Source of the DNA: PALSA-894 sp963828625
GTDB lineage: Bacteria; Pseudomonadota; Alphaproteobacteria; Rhizobiales; Xanthobacteraceae
Length of the DNA stretch: 64,000 nucleotides
Assembly (NCBI GenBank): GCA_963828625.1
Contig: CAWHEX010000011.1
Span: forward strand, 1 to 64,000
Reading direction: 5' to 3'
A program made the translations under genes and the position numbers. This document shows positions 63,720 through 64,000 of the stretch, piece by piece. A model generated the notes under the pieces. That model was given only the letters and a program-made list of their open reading frames with translations, searched no databases and was not told where the DNA came from. The first letter of the stretch is position 1; each line of letters opens with the position of its first letter.

Positions 63720-64000
63720 GTGAACTCAGAGCAGGTATTCGGTGGGGAACCGCAGCGGGTGGGCAGTTTTCGATTCTTCCTGGACGGGCAGCGGTGGGAA
63801 TGGTCCGATGCCGTCGCCCGGATGCACGGGTACCAGCCAGGTGAGATCGTCCCGACCACCGAACTGCTGCTCTCCCACAAACACCCCGAGGACCACCCGA
63901 ATGTCGCGCGGCTACTGGACCGGATGATCAGCGCCGCCGAACCCTTCAGCAGCACACACCGCATCCTCGACACCACCGGCAACGTCCACCAGGTCGTCGT
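63720..64000 (+). CDS. PAS-domain protein, cut by the window edge
   Basis: GTG 63720, 93 codons visible. FRFFLDGQRWEWSDAVARMHGYQPGEIVPTTELLLSHKHPEDH is a PAS fold of the kind that precedes an ANTAR RNA-binding domain in rhodococcal regulators. The ANTAR part, if present, is beyond the end. Likely a signal-dependent antiterminator, but only the sensor is seen. Confidence 0.7.
   Translation, partial: MNSEQVFGGEPQRVGSFRFFLDGQRWEWSDAVARMHGYQPGEIVPTTELLLSHKHPEDHPNVARLLDRMISAAEPFSSTHRILDTTGNVHQVV

Overview
The window is high-GC actinobacterial DNA and is most consistent with Rhodococcus or a close relative. The basis is WhiB-like proteins, a PknK-like kinase/regulator, frequent GTG and TTG starts, ATGA-type gene overlaps and dense catabolic genes. 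It joins two very different regions. No rRNA, tRNA or CRISPR array was recognised.

Region A (about 1-26 kb) is a conjugative or plasmid-like element. Leftward genes (8059 to 137) encode a small membrane protein, an FtsK/TcpA-type coupling ATPase, a ParA/MinD-like ATPase, a secreted glycine-rich protein, an anchored protein and a DUF2637-like membrane protein. Rightward genes (8674 to 18453) form a type IV secretion operon: two small membrane proteins, a PrgI/TcpE-like protein, a VirB4-like ATPase, a VirB6-like channel protein, a TcpC/VirB8-like protein, a three-domain peptidoglycan hydrolase, an NTF2-like protein and a lipoprotein. The arms diverge from a repeat-rich 600-base region with a 27-base inverted repeat, a possible transfer origin. 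Next come a GNAT acetyltransferase, a broken P450, a GAF-like protein, an XRE repressor, a WhiB-like operon and a frameshifted probable replication protein. No relaxase or integrase is visible. Single-base frameshifts are unusually common in this region.

Region B (26-31 kb) is a junction zone. It holds an acyl-CoA dehydrogenase-like gene, a hairpin-rich stretch ending in a terminator, a zeta-type toxin-antitoxin pair with twin palindromic operators, a decayed transposase and an orphan antitoxin-like gene.

Region C (31-62 kb) is a catabolic island, mostly on the minus strand. It contains a PknK-like kinase-ATPase-LuxR regulator, two or three acyl-CoA ligases, a flavin amine oxidase, two DAO-type oxidases, a beta-aminoacyl-CoA ammonia-lyase-like protein, a Baeyer-Villiger monooxygenase, aldehyde and alcohol dehydrogenases, an enoyl-CoA hydratase, a glutamine synthetase-like gamma-glutamylation enzyme with a PuuD-type amidohydrolase, RidA, a phytanoyl-CoA dioxygenase, a DapB-like amine dehydrogenase, an esterase, a thioesterase, two MFS transporters and TetR regulators. 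The set resembles the gamma-glutamyl (Puu) amine pathway joined to CoA-dependent beta-amino acid deamination, with a BVMO added. I propose it degrades an amine; the substrate is unknown. Two families of shared palindromes (RGTCAWWTG-N7-CAWWTGACY at four promoters; TTTRCAYAAC-N4-GTTKYGTWAA at two) suggest two TetR regulons. Gene remnants (nitronate monooxygenase, acyl-CoA dehydrogenase, PhyH, acyl-CoA ligase) and a duplicated tetR show recent rearrangement.

The last 1.3 kb holds small ORFs and the start of a PAS-domain protein cut by the window edge.
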